Positions 51,899-61,185 of a DNA stretch of 64,000 bases are shown here, one piece after another; position 1 is the stretch's first letter, and each line of letters begins with the position of its first letter. The position numbers and the translations under genes are program-made. The stretch lies in contig NZ_CP020474.1 in assembly GCF_002080415.1 (NCBI RefSeq), positions 1,544,001 to 1,608,000 on the forward strand, given 5' to 3'. Origin of the DNA: Roseovarius mucosus. Lineage in GTDB: Bacteria; Pseudomonadota; Alphaproteobacteria; Rhodobacterales; Rhodobacteraceae. The notes under the pieces were generated by a model, which did not search any database, was not told the DNA's origin, and worked only from the letters and a program-made list of their open reading frames with translations.

Positions 51899-53235
51899 GG
51901 CATCTGGCCCATACAGGTCAGCGCCGTCGCGGGCGAAAGGCCCACCGTCAGGAACACATCATCAATCCCCGCTGCGCGGCAGAAATCGGCAACTCCGATT
52001 CTCTGCTCGCCGTCAAAGTTCACCTGCAAATCGCCACCCTTCATCTGCCCCTGCGCATTCAGGCAGATCGGGTTATTGGTCAGCGCGGGCTGGCGGCAGA
52101 CATGCTGCGTCGCGATCATCCGACGGCGGCTGGCAAGTTCGCAGAAATACACCCGGCAAAGCTGGCCGATCAGCGCCCGGTGCTCTGCCTCGGACTGCAC
52201 CACCGCGCGCACATCATCCACCAGTTTGCCCGCCCGGGCCGCATAGTCATCGGTCTCGACGCGGGCCAGCTCCTCTGTCAGTTCCACGCCCCGTTCCACG
52301 ATCTTTGGCAACAGGTTGACGTTGTCGCTGGTCATGAAGAGCCCTTCTTTCCAGCGGTTGAACTCGTCGAGGATGGCCGTCGCCCGCAGGATGCTTTCGC
52401 GGTAATTCTCGTAAATCGGCGTCATCTTGGCATCGCGCTCTGTCTCGTTGGCGCTGTGGTAGGCGGTGTATTCCGCGTTCACCGCGGCTGCGCCGTCCTT
52501 GAGACCCTGGATCGACGCGCCTGCCATAGCGAGCACGCCCTCTGCACGCTCGCGCTTGCGTTGGAACATGGCCGTGATGGGGCTTTCAACGCCGGTGAAA
52601 TAGGTCTGGACGACAGCGTCGGTGGCTTCGTCGACAAAAACGTTCAGCTCGGTTGCGGTGATATTGGTGATCAGCCCACATTCCGCGTCGAACCCGGGGG
52701 CAAGGACACCGGAATAACACGAAGCCATTTCGCCCAACCGCGTGTCGAGCGTATTCGGCACGCCCAGATCCTCGGCATAGTCAAAGAGGGCAAAGTCCCA
52801 CCGGATGGCGTTCAGCTCTGCCTGGCTCTGCATCCTCGCGGCGCAGAAATTGTCCCGCGCGGTCAGGTCAGCATTGCCAGAGCCGCGAAAAGTCTCGAGG
52901 TGGCGTTCTGCAGTCGCGCAGTGCCCCAGCCCGGTCAGGAACCCCGCCAGTTGCTGATGTACCACCGGAAGCCCCTGCACCTGCGCCCGGTTGAGGAGTT
53001 TCAAGACACGGTCCAGCTGTTCGGCCGAGCGGGCGGGCTGATGGAACTGGCAGACGCCTTTTTCAAACGCCTCGATCCGCACATCGTCAAACGCAGAGCC
53101 CTCGCAATTCGGCGCCCGGATGACGGCGCGTTCGATCACGTAACCTTCGATAGAATTGCGCGCCGTATCGCGTGCCTCTGCACCTGGGGCCGCGATCAAA
53201 ACGGCCAGCGCCGTCAGAGAGACAAATCGGCTCAT
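51895..53235 (-). CDS. Exported hypothetical protein of the RHS-toxin operon (446 aa)
   Basis: A signal peptide (MSRFVSLTALAVLIAAPGAEA) is followed by a largely alpha-helical protein rich in Glu, Ala and Arg. About a dozen cysteines are scattered through it, including a C-terminal cluster (LCRVYFC, then CVRQ-like and ALTCMGQMP). No domain is recognised. The start overlaps the 1277-aa gene stop by ATGA, and its own stop overlaps the putative ATG of the next gene in the same way. Disulfides are likely in the periplasm. Its constant company with the coiled-coil and RHS genes suggests a structural or assembly part. Confidence 0.7.
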   Translation of the reverse strand: MSRFVSLTALAVLIAAPGAEARDTARNSIEGYVIERAVIRAPNCEGSAFDDVRIEAFEKGVCQFHQPARSAEQLDRVLKLLNRAQVQGLPVVHQQLAGFLTGLGHCATAERHLETFRGSGNADLTARDNFCAARMQSQAELNAIRWDFALFDYAEDLGVPNTLDTRLGEMASCYSGVLAPGFDAECGLITNITATELNVFVDEATDAVVQTYFTGVESPITAMFQRKRERAEGVLAMAGASIQGLKDGAAAVNAEYTAYHSANETERDAKMTPIYENYRESILRATAILDEFNRWKEGLFMTSDNVNLLPKIVERGVELTEELARVETDDYAARAGKLVDDVRAVVQSEAEHRALIGQLCRVYFCELASRRRMIATQHVCRQPALTNNPICLNAQGQMKGGDLQVNFDGEQRIGVADFCRAAGIDDVFLTVGLSPATALTCMGQMP

Positions 53236-56200
53236 GGCGTGCTCGCAAATAGGAAGAGAAGGGTGAAAACCGCGCCTTCAAACGGGCAATCGGATGGGTT
53301 CACGGCCAGCTTGTAGGTTCCGTAAACCGGCGCGCCGAGGAATGGCAGAATCGCGTCCTGATCGTTGGGCGGCCCGGGCATGCGGGGGAATTTCCGCGCC
53401 GCAAAGCGGTTGAACTGCCAATAGCTCAGTACCCGGTTCAGATCGGCCTCGTTTGCGGCCATATTGTAGAAGGTGTGCTGCCCACCCCTGCTCGGCCCGA
53501 TGATCCGTTCCGGCACCGTCACTGGCGATCCTTCGGCCAGCGGCCGGAACACCGTGCCGGACCCAAGATGGCTCAGCGTGTAGGTATTCCACTGGGCCCC
53601 AGTGCAGGTGTACTGCGCCCCGATCAGCACATCGATCAGCGTCATCGTTTTGCGCTCGCGAAACTTTTCGTCCCAGATGACAAAGAATCCGGCCTCGCGC
53701 ATCGCGTCGTCACTGCCCGCGAAGGGCGAGATTTCAAAGGTCACTTCCTCGTCGAGCGCCAGTTTCTTGATGAAGCCCGATTGCGACGGCACCACCACGC
53801 GCGCCACCTCGATTGGAATTTCGGTTTCGTCAAAGAACCTCTGCCCCTCGATTTCCGAGACCAGCGCCGTCAATTGCGCCGCATCCTTGACGTAGGTCAG
53901 CGGATAATCCTCGCGCCGGCCGGTGATGCCCAACACCAGGGAATACCGTTGCCGCATCAGGTGCAGCAGCCGGTTCGCCGTGGTCAGGCTGGTGCGCTTG
54001 GCCGAAATGTAATCCGGGATCCCGCGCAAAAGCTCGCTTAGTGTTTCTTGACTCGCGATGAAAAGCTGCCGCCGCTCGTCCGGGTCGTCGATCTCACTGG
54101 CAAGGTTGACCATCTCCTCGCGCTGCGCGGCCACCTGCACCAGCATATCCGCCTGCACCTGCTCGATCTGCGTCTTGAGCTCTGCCCGCTGGCCCACCAG
54201 CTCGATGGAACCTTCAAGTGCGTTCACCAATTGCTCGGTATTGCCCTCTTCGCCACGAATGCGCGCCTCGACAAAGGCCAGTTCCGAGTTGGAAATCGCC
54301 AACTGCTGATCGGCCTGTCTTTGCCGCAGCTCGTCAATCACGGTGGTCACTTGCTGGCTTTCCTCGGCCAACCCTTCGACCGTTGCGCGGGTCATCTCGA
54401 TCCGCTCGATCCGTCCCTGAGCAGCGCCCACCAGCGCGCCCAGCTGCGCGTTATCCTCGGTCAGCTGCGCCTCGTTCAGCGCCAGCTTTTCAAGCTCAAG
54501 CTGCAGGATGGCGATCTCGTTGAAATACCGCTCGATGAGCCCTTCTTGCTGCAACCGATCAAAATCCAGAAGCGCGTTTTCCTCTGCCTGCAATTCCATC
54601 GTCGCCAACATCCGGGTGTGCTGCGCCTTGAGCCTTGCGACCTGTTCATCAATGCCAAGCTGCGCGTTGTCGCAATCCACCGCGGCCATCGATCCCTGCA
54701 GCTCAAGCTCTTTAATCGCCTGCAGCCCCTCGGCCCGTTTCCCGGCCAACTGGAAATGCGCCCGATGAAGCGCCAGCGCCTTGACCGCTTTCTCGAAATC
54801 AATCCGCTCATTGGCCTCGCGGATATTGGCCAGCTGCGTGGCAAAGGCACGGACCTGACTTTCGGTCTGGATGTTGATCTTGCCGAATGCCAGCGCGGTA
54901 TTGAGTGCCACGCGCGCCGCTTCCATCACCGCATAGGCGGGCTTGTCCACCGTGATCGTGGTGTAGACGCCGCTTGCCATACCCGCAGCGGCAACCGTGG
55001 TTTCCGGCACCGCAGCCAGCGCCGCATAGGCGCCTTGCACGACGGCCAAACCAGTCTGCAGACCCAAAATTGTGTTCTGAAAATCACTCGCCCAGCCCGT
55101 CACGAAATCAAGCTGCTCATTCACCTTGTCGCGCTGCTGTTCCAACCCGACCCGCTGCTTCTCCAACAGCGCCTTCTCCGCGTCATAGATGCCCTTGGCA
55201 AAATCCACCTCGGTTTGCGAAAAGCCATTGCAAGAGACGGCGCCCAGTTCATCCTCAAGGCTCAGCCCGCTGTCGATGAGGGTCGAGGCCTCGGCCATCG
55301 GCTCAAGCTCGGCCAGTTCCACAGGGTCGCCGATCACACATTTCAGTATGAAGGCTCGGCCAAGGATTCTTGCATCGTTCAGCTTGGCGCGCAGTCCCGG
55401 CTCGCTGTCAGTGCCGCACATCGTGTCTTGGTATTGCACACGAGTGAAAGACGGGCTGACCACGTCGCAGGGTTCCTCGCCCGGCAGAGCGGGGGCAAAG
55501 GGCGTGTCCAGCGTCTCGCCGATGAGAGCAAGCTGGTTTTCAACGCCGCAAATGTCCTCTCGGATCACATTCCGCCGCAGCGCGTGCACGTCCACCTGTG
55601 TTACGTCGATCCGGTCGATCCGCTGCTTCGCGCCCTCGATGGAACTCTGTGCATCGACAATCCGCGTTTCCAGAATCGCCCGCTGCCGCACCAGCGTTTC
55701 CAACTGCGTCCGATTGCGCGCCAGTTGCCGGTCATATTCCCCAATCTGGCTTTCCAGCGACGATACCTGCAGATCAAGGTTCATCCGCGTCATCTCGAAA
55801 CTCAGCAGCCAACGCAGTTCCGCTCGCCGCTCGATCTCTGCTTCCTTGGTAATCGCGATAAGGTCGAGCGCCTGGCGTTCCTGCAATTGCTGGCGGCGGT
55901 TCTCGAATTCCGCGATCTTGGTGGACAGCGCAATCTCGAGGTTTCTGATCTGTTGCCGTCGGCTGAAGGTGTCTAGCTCTGCGTCCAGCGCGCTTATCTC
56001 TTGCTGCACTTCGCCGGTCAGGATCTGCGCCTCTGTTTCCAATTTGCCGATCTGATGCGCGAGAAGATTGATCTTTTGCCCCCGCACCACGCGGCGCTCA
56101 TCAATGGCGCGTGTCGCCTGCCCCTCGGACGCCGCCGACCATTCGCGCACAATGGCCTCCATCCGCGCCTCGACCGCCTCCAGATCGCGTTTTGTCCGGT

Positions 56201-57065
56201 CAAGCGCCTGTTGCAGCTCCTCAAAAGGGATCGTGGTGAACGCCACCGGATCGATATTGAGAAAGATCATCCCCCGTCTCAGGCTCTCCATTCTTGCCTG
56301 CAACTCACCTTCGAGGATCGTGAGATCGGCGCGCAGATCATCATAGGTCTGTTCTGCCGGGATGTCGGTCTTGGTCTCGATCAGAGTCCAGAGCGCGAAC
56401 TCATATTGCGTGTGCGCTTTGTGCAGGTTTGGCTGATCTTCCAGCGCGGCACCCGGGATCACCTCTAACGCCTCGCTGACGGCAAAACCCAACGATTTGA
56501 CGCGCGCCTCACTCATCGTCTGATACCAGGTGTCGCCCACAGTCATGCGCAGCCTGATCTTGACGCTGCTCAGCCCCACAAGCTGCCGCGTATAGGTGCG
56601 AAACGCATCATCTGCCTCGGCGCTTCCTTGTTGCCGGGCAAGCAGTTTCAGCCCCCGTTCGGCCACCGCAATCCCGTCTTCTGCATGTTGTTGCGCGCTC
56701 TGCGGCGACAGCAGCGTGCTGTCGCGGCTCAGAACACCTGCGGTGGAGAGAAATGGCAGGTCAGAGGCCAGAAAGAGCCGGTAGCGCGCCAGTTGCAGAT
56801 GGCAGTCAAAGCCACAGACCTGCGCCAGCCGCCCGCCTGGATCGGACCCGCAGCTATCAAGATAGGATTCCAACTCTGGCGCTACGTCCGACATGTATTT
56901 CAGGTCGCCCCGGAACGTGGCGATCTGCAGCAACGTGACCAGCTCGGCGGCGTGCAACTGCGCCTCCTCCGCCGACACGTCGAGGCATTGCTGCGCCTCT
57001 GCCCCCCGCCCCGGCAGGGCGGCAGCAAGAGCCAGCACAAGGATCAAGGAAAAGTGCCGGATCAC
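53232..57065 (-). CDS. Secreted 1277-aa coiled-coil protein with hydrophobic mid-segment (Tc-A-like or pore-forming candidate)
   Basis: Sec signal at residues 1-25. Next, a helical N-terminal domain to ~240, coiled coil ~245-495 (heptads rich in Glu, Gln, Arg and Leu), and a Cys-containing domain ~505-612 (five or more Cys). A hydrophobic, Ala/Gly-rich stretch ~655-725 (ILGLQTGLAVVQGAYAALAA, then VAAAGMASGVYTTITV) precedes a second coiled coil ~735-1045. A beta-rich C-terminus ~1055-1277 (IPIEVARVVVPSQSGF; FEISPF) ends the chain. Two long coiled coils around a hydrophobic hairpin recall alpha-pore-forming toxins and the channel part of Tc-A proteins, whose C-terminus docks the SpvB/RHS cocoon. 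I see no definitive family motif. ATGA overlaps at both ends. Confidence 0.75.
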   Translation of the reverse strand: MIRHFSLILVLALAAALPGRGAEAQQCLDVSAEEAQLHAAELVTLLQIATFRGDLKYMSDVAPELESYLDSCGSDPGGRLAQVCGFDCHLQLARYRLFLASDLPFLSTAGVLSRDSTLLSPQSAQQHAEDGIAVAERGLKLLARQQGSAEADDAFRTYTRQLVGLSSVKIRLRMTVGDTWYQTMSEARVKSLGFAVSEALEVIPGAALEDQPNLHKAHTQYEFALWTLIETKTDIPAEQTYDDLRADLTILEGELQARMESLRRGMIFLNIDPVAFTTIPFEELQQALDRTKRDLEAVEARMEAIVREWSAASEGQATRAIDERRVVRGQKINLLAHQIGKLETEAQILTGEVQQEISALDAELDTFSRRQQIRNLEIALSTKIAEFENRRQQLQERQALDLIAITKEAEIERRAELRWLLSFEMTRMNLDLQVSSLESQIGEYDRQLARNRTQLETLVRQRAILETRIVDAQSSIEGAKQRIDRIDVTQVDVHALRRNVIREDICGVENQLALIGETLDTPFAPALPGEEPCDVVSPSFTRVQYQDTMCGTDSEPGLRAKLNDARILGRAFILKCVIGDPVELAELEPMAEASTLIDSGLSLEDELGAVSCNGFSQTEVDFAKGIYDAEKALLEKQRVGLEQQRDKVNEQLDFVTGWASDFQNTILGLQTGLAVVQGAYAALAAVPETTVAAAGMASGVYTTITVDKPAYAVMEAARVALNTALAFGKINIQTESQVRAFATQLANIREANERIDFEKAVKALALHRAHFQLAGKRAEGLQAIKELELQGSMAAVDCDNAQLGIDEQVARLKAQHTRMLATMELQAEENALLDFDRLQQEGLIERYFNEIAILQLELEKLALNEAQLTEDNAQLGALVGAAQGRIERIEMTRATVEGLAEESQQVTTVIDELRQRQADQQLAISNSELAFVEARIRGEEGNTEQLVNALEGSIELVGQRAELKTQIEQVQADMLVQVAAQREEMVNLASEIDDPDERRQLFIASQETLSELLRGIPDYISAKRTSLTTANRLLHLMRQRYSLVLGITGRREDYPLTYVKDAAQLTALVSEIEGQRFFDETEIPIEVARVVVPSQSGFIKKLALDEEVTFEISPFAGSDDAMREAGFFVIWDEKFRERKTMTLIDVLIGAQYTCTGAQWNTYTLSHLGSGTVFRPLAEGSPVTVPERIIGPSRGGQHTFYNMAANEADLNRVLSYWQFNRFAARKFPRMPGPPNDQDAILPFLGAPVYGTYKLAVNPSDCPFEGAVFTLLFLFASTP

Positions 57066-58366
57066 TGCAATTCCTCCAGCAAATTGGCGCTGATCTGGCC
57101 GACATGGCGGGCCAGTTCGGCCATCAATTCTGTCTCAAGACTTGGGGAGGTGCCCGCCTCCACCAGCGCCCGTGCGCGCGCGAGGCAGGCGACGTAGGGT
57201 CCTTCGATTTCGCTCGACAGGACAAAGGAGTCGCGGTTCATATCCAGCCCGTCATAGACCGACCCAAGCCCCCGGCATTCCGCCAGCCCGTCATCTGGCA
57301 GCAGTTCGGCCAGCGCCGCCAGCTCTGTCAGCACCCCGTCCATGAGTGCCACCATCGCAACCATCTGACCCTGTGCCGCTTGGTATTCCGACATCTCACC
57401 CGGCTGGTTCAACGCGGAAAGATCCACTGCTTCCAGCTCTGCAATGGTCTTTTCGGCCTTCAGCTGATCGTTCTGTACCAAACGGATATTCGCTGCCGCA
57501 TTGCCGAAAACGCGCTCCAATTCGAGGATCTCCGCTGTCAGGATCTCTACGTCCATCGCGGTGACGAGGCTTTGGAATTCTTCCGCTGCCGCGTTGAGCA
57601 GTGTCAGGCTGTCCTCCACCTTTGCCCGCGCCTCCAGCGCGATCCGCTCCCTTACCCGGACCTCGATCAGCCGCACGGTTTCGGCCCGCCCCCGCACCGG
57701 CTCGAACGCGCAGACCAGATCGGAGAGTGCCGATCCCCCCAGCCGCTCCGCCGCCGCCGCTTTCAACGGTTGCAGCGCGGCCCAGCCCTCAGCCGGTGTA
57801 ATCTCCACGCTCGTCTCAAGCGCGCTGTCCTCAAGCGCCGCCATGCGCGTAAGCCTTGTGCATTTCTCCGTCAGGTCCGGCGCTGCAAAGTAAAGCCGCG
57901 CGGTGATCAGATAGGCCTCGAGCGCAGCAGCCTTTTGCCTCGCGGCCAGCGCCGCGACCATCTCTGACGGGTCTTCCTGATCCTCGGCGTAGTAACCCAC
58001 ACGCGTCAGGTAAAGCTCTGCCCATGCCAGCCGCCGCATCAGCGGCCCGGCCTCTTCTTCTGTTAGGGGGATGACCGGAAAGGCCAGTCTGGCCCCTTGG
58101 CCATCCGTGCCGGGGGCGGTCTCTCCTACCACTTCGCCGATGATCGGCACGCCGAAATCAACTGCCGGCTCGCGCACCGGCTCAGGCACAGCTGCAACAC
58201 TTTCGAACATCTCGAACGCGGCAAGGTCAGGCGCTTCGCTACCCAACGTTGCCCGCCAGAATCCGTCGAGCTTGCTGATGCCATAGGCACGGTCCAGCAC
58301 CGCGTTCTGCGCCTCTGCTGGCCCCGACAGGCATATCACGAGCGTGATCCACAAGAGCTGTCTCAT
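57062..58366 (-). CDS. Exported helical hypothetical protein (434 aa) of the RHS-toxin operon
   Basis: Signal peptide MRQLLWITLVICLSGPAEA; the mature chain starts QNAVLDRAYG. It is nearly all alpha-helix, with acidic and Leu-rich amphipathic stretches and a coiled-coil-like region around residues 250-330. Four cysteines occur in two pairs in the second half and the middle (EKCTRLTRM, LVCAFEPV, LAECRGLG, YVACLARA). ATG 58366 overlaps the upstream stop by ATGA; a further in-frame ATG at 58378 is inside that gene. No known domain. Probably a periplasmic or surface partner of the coiled-coil protein encoded next. Confidence 0.72.
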   Translation of the reverse strand: MRQLLWITLVICLSGPAEAQNAVLDRAYGISKLDGFWRATLGSEAPDLAAFEMFESVAAVPEPVREPAVDFGVPIIGEVVGETAPGTDGQGARLAFPVIPLTEEEAGPLMRRLAWAELYLTRVGYYAEDQEDPSEMVAALAARQKAAALEAYLITARLYFAAPDLTEKCTRLTRMAALEDSALETSVEITPAEGWAALQPLKAAAAERLGGSALSDLVCAFEPVRGRAETVRLIEVRVRERIALEARAKVEDSLTLLNAAAEEFQSLVTAMDVEILTAEILELERVFGNAAANIRLVQNDQLKAEKTIAELEAVDLSALNQPGEMSEYQAAQGQMVAMVALMDGVLTELAALAELLPDDGLAECRGLGSVYDGLDMNRDSFVLSSEIEGPYVACLARARALVEAGTSPSLETELMAELARHVGQISANLLEELQ

Positions 58367-59496
58367 CGGCAGTACCACACGCGTTCCGCGGCATTAGGCA
58401 GCGCGCAGTTGCCATTCGCATCCCCCAGCGACCGCCAATCCAGCCGAATATCCGACAGCGCCTCGCGCGCCGCATTGGCCGGGCTGTCCGCGCCCAAAAC
58501 GCCCTCAAGCTGCGGGAACGGCCGTGCCGGATCGGTCGGCATCAGCACGCCGATCATATTGATATGAAACGCCGATTCCTTTAGGAACCCCTGCGCCTTG
58601 CGGACCGTCTCGGTCCTGACCTCGGCGTAATCTGCAGGCCCGAAACCCCCAAGCGCCACCCGAAAGGCATCCTCACGATTTTCCACGCGGCGCAGCCTTG
58701 CGCGGCCATCAGCCAGGAGCTGATCCAGTATCACGCTATCGACGCGCAGCGCCGCACCTTCGCCCGACACACCGCCGAACACCTCATCGAAAAGGCCGCG
58801 CACACTGCCCAGCACCCGGCCCGCCGCCTCGATCTCGATCCGGCGCAGCGCGATCCCTGTCTCAAGATCCGAGGCTTGGGAGACGAAGGTCCGCAGCGCG
58901 ATGTTGAGCGTGCCCATCACATCGGCCACCGCATCGGGCGGCGTCAGGAAAATAGCTCTCGCAAACTGCGTCGCCTCTGCCGCTGCGATGGCCTGCACCC
59001 TTGCCCGGGTCAGCGCGCTTTCCGGACAGCCGCCCACCTGGTCTAGCTCGCCAAGCATCTGCGTTGCCTGATAGATCTGGCGCATCTGCGCCAAGGTCCC
59101 GAAACTTGCGCTTTGCCGGAACTCTGTGTCCACCGTACCGAGGTAATCGCGCAGCCATTCACGCCCTTTCACGACGGCCCGACATTGGAGCCCCGTCGCC
59201 CTTGCCCGTACGTGATTGCCGAAATACGCGGCACCAAGCGCGAATTTCTGGTCCAGCGTCGGGGCCACATCCTCGGCAAAGAGCGTTGCGATGATAGTGT
59301 CGTATTCTCCGCAGGCCAGCACCCGTTCGAGGCAGAGTTGATCCTGCTGGAGATCACATGCGGTGATCGTCGGCCCGCAAAAAGACTGCGCCGCCACCCG
59401 CTCTGGCCCCATTGTGGTCAGCATCATCGCGGGAAGCACCAACATCGCGCAAACGGCCCTTCTGGCCGTCAGTCTCTGCATCATTTTTTGTGACAT
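58363..59496 (-). CDS. Exported helical hypothetical protein (377 aa), first gene of the RHS-toxin operon
   Basis: The N-terminus has basic residues then a hydrophobic core (RRAVCAMLVLPAMMLTTMG) with likely cleavage at RVAAQS. Directly after it is a Cys-rich segment (FCGPTITACDLQQDQLCLE, then ACGEYD). The remainder is alpha-helical and resembles TPR-like helical hairpins (LDQKFALGAAYFGNHVRARA), though no repeat is definite. ATG 59496 is favoured (ACGGGG upstream), and 59520 is the longest alternative. The operon promoter must lie in the 777-bp gap upstream, where TTGACA occurs on the minus strand (59540-59545). Confidence 0.7.
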   Translation of the reverse strand: MSQKMMQRLTARRAVCAMLVLPAMMLTTMGPERVAAQSFCGPTITACDLQQDQLCLERVLACGEYDTIIATLFAEDVAPTLDQKFALGAAYFGNHVRARATGLQCRAVVKGREWLRDYLGTVDTEFRQSASFGTLAQMRQIYQATQMLGELDQVGGCPESALTRARVQAIAAAEATQFARAIFLTPPDAVADVMGTLNIALRTFVSQASDLETGIALRRIEIEAAGRVLGSVRGLFDEVFGGVSGEGAALRVDSVILDQLLADGRARLRRVENREDAFRVALGGFGPADYAEVRTETVRKAQGFLKESAFHINMIGVLMPTDPARPFPQLEGVLGADSPANAAREALSDIRLDWRSLGDANGNCALPNAAERVWYCR

Positions 59497-60273
59497 CGAC
59501 CCCGTGCCCGCATCCGGCATGGGACTGCAAAATTCACACTGTCAAAGTAAGAGGTTCATTGTGAAAGCGCAGTTTCCCAAAAAAACCGGAAGTCATCAAA
59601 AAAATCGTATCAACCTAGGATAGTATTTGGCCTCGATTCGCACAAGCTAAAGAAGTGTCCGATGCGAGCACGCTCCACTCAGAGATGATTCGCGCCAAAC
59701 GCGAGCTGTACCCGTGGACCGGGCGCGTGACGCCAAAACGAGATAATCACGGTTATCTTTCAGACGCTTAAATCCGTCGCGTTGCCCCTAATCTGTTCCG
59801 CCTCAGTTTGTGTGTCGCGACTATTCTGAAACTGGAAAGTTCAGGAGGGATCGTCGTGAACCGAAAGAGGCCCTGATCACCCGGAAACGATGTTTCGCTT
59901 AAGAGCGTGAAGCGACGGCATACCGAGGTGGATTGTATCCGGCACTCTGGCACCCAGAGGCATCTAGCCAGACTGTCGTGTTGAGACGCAACTTAGAGCG
60001 CCCCACTGAAAAGGTGCAGTGCCTGATCATGCTGACGCTGTTGGATGTGGGGCAGCGCAGGTTGTCTGAAGCTACCCTTCACTTTGCACAACCGAAGACA
60101 GGATGCACATGTATCCGAGGTTCTATACCTTTGCTTGTGGGCCGAAAACCCCGAGTTGGTTGACCGTATCGGCGATATCCCGTTCTGAGGGGCTGGGCCC
60201 CATTAGGTCCGGCGGGGAAACCCGCTGGGGCGTAGCGGAACGACGAAAACTGCGAACGGACCTGTTGTGATCA
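59497..60273. other. 777-bp gap upstream of the RHS-toxin operon
   Basis: No convincing gene. A 76-codon plus-strand frame (59933-60163) and a minus-strand frame (60123-60314) lack family resemblance and RBS support. The part near 59,500-59,640 is A/T-richer and probably holds the toxin-operon promoter. Around 60,212-60,225 a short GCGGG-GAAA-CCCGC hairpin could act at the end of the EamA transcript. The middle may be eroded former coding DNA. Confidence 0.5.
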
Positions 60274-61185
60274 TCAGCCGCCACGGGATCTGAGCAAGGC
60301 AACAAGCGACACAATTACAAGCGTCATGCCCAGCAACTGGCTCAGCACAAGGCGTTCACCCAGGAAGACAATGCCGCCAAAGACGCCGAAGATGGGTGTT
60401 GTCGTCAGGAACATGCCCGCCAGCCCCGGTGCAATCCCTTTCAGTCCTACAATGTAAAGCCAGAAGGCGAGGGCGTACTGGATCAGGCCCGACAAGATGG
60501 CGAGGCCCAACGCGGGCAAAGTCACCGACGCTGGAAGCGACTGCCAACCCGCAAACAACGCAAATGCGCTCAGGATTACGACCAGCCCAAGGCCAGCGGT
60601 TTGCTGCAACGCAGTCAGAAGGACCGCAGGCATCGTCACGGCAAGCTTGCTGGACGCCAGAACATAGGCAGCCGCAAGCGCTGTGCCGAAGAGGACCAAG
60701 CCATCGCCCAAAACCGACCCGCCCCCAAGACCTGCAGGATCGGTCAGGGATACAAGTGTCACGCCGATGACTGCGGTGACGATCGCCACGATCGCCCTGA
60801 GGGTTGGCCGGGTCCGGAACAAAAGCCATGCGCCGAGAAAAATGAACACGGGCTCGAGGGCTGCGATGACCGAGGCATTGCCCGCCGTGGTCAGGGCAAG
60901 GCCCGGAACACCGACGGCATAGGCTAATCCGGGTTCAAGAACGCCCGTGGAGCCAGCCCGCACCATCGGTCGAAAGGCCAAAAGAGACGTGGAAGAAAGA
61001 AGAACAGCAGTCCAAAGCGCGGCAACACTGGCCACCAATTGTATGACCAGCAAGATGAAGGGATCGAAAGCATCAAGCGCCCCTTTGGTCATGACGGTCG
61101 CGCCCCCCCAGCACGCCGCTGAGCAGAGCATCGCCGCCACGGCAACCGAGCGTGACGGGACAGGATGGCTTATGGCGTCGGTCAT
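60274..61185 (-). CDS. EamA/DMT-superfamily transporter
   Basis: A 303-aa inner-membrane exporter with ten hydrophobic segments arranged as two EamA repeats (first around AACWGGATVMTKGALDAF; second after VLGDGLVLFGTALAAAYVLASSKL). The family exports amino acids, nucleobases or other metabolites and drugs. ATG 61185 overlaps the MarR stop (ATGA); the longer frame to 61224 lies within marR. The pair is a typical regulator-plus-efflux unit, so the MarR ligand is probably the exported compound. Confidence 0.9.
   Translation of the reverse strand: MTDAISHPVPSRSVAVAAMLCSAACWGGATVMTKGALDAFDPFILLVIQLVASVAALWTAVLLSSTSLLAFRPMVRAGSTGVLEPGLAYAVGVPGLALTTAGNASVIAALEPVFIFLGAWLLFRTRPTLRAIVAIVTAVIGVTLVSLTDPAGLGGGSVLGDGLVLFGTALAAAYVLASSKLAVTMPAVLLTALQQTAGLGLVVILSAFALFAGWQSLPASVTLPALGLAILSGLIQYALAFWLYIVGLKGIAPGLAGMFLTTTPIFGVFGGIVFLGERLVLSQLLGMTLVIVSLVALLRSRGG

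Noticed and set aside
54048-55976. A 642-codon open frame on the plus strand
   Set aside because: It is antisense to the 1277-aa coiled-coil gene. Its translation has no signal, domain or sensible composition, and its length follows from the high G+C codon bias of the true gene.
59933-60163. A 76-codon frame in the gap before the toxin operon
   Set aside because: No RBS, no domain, odd composition; not reported as a gene.
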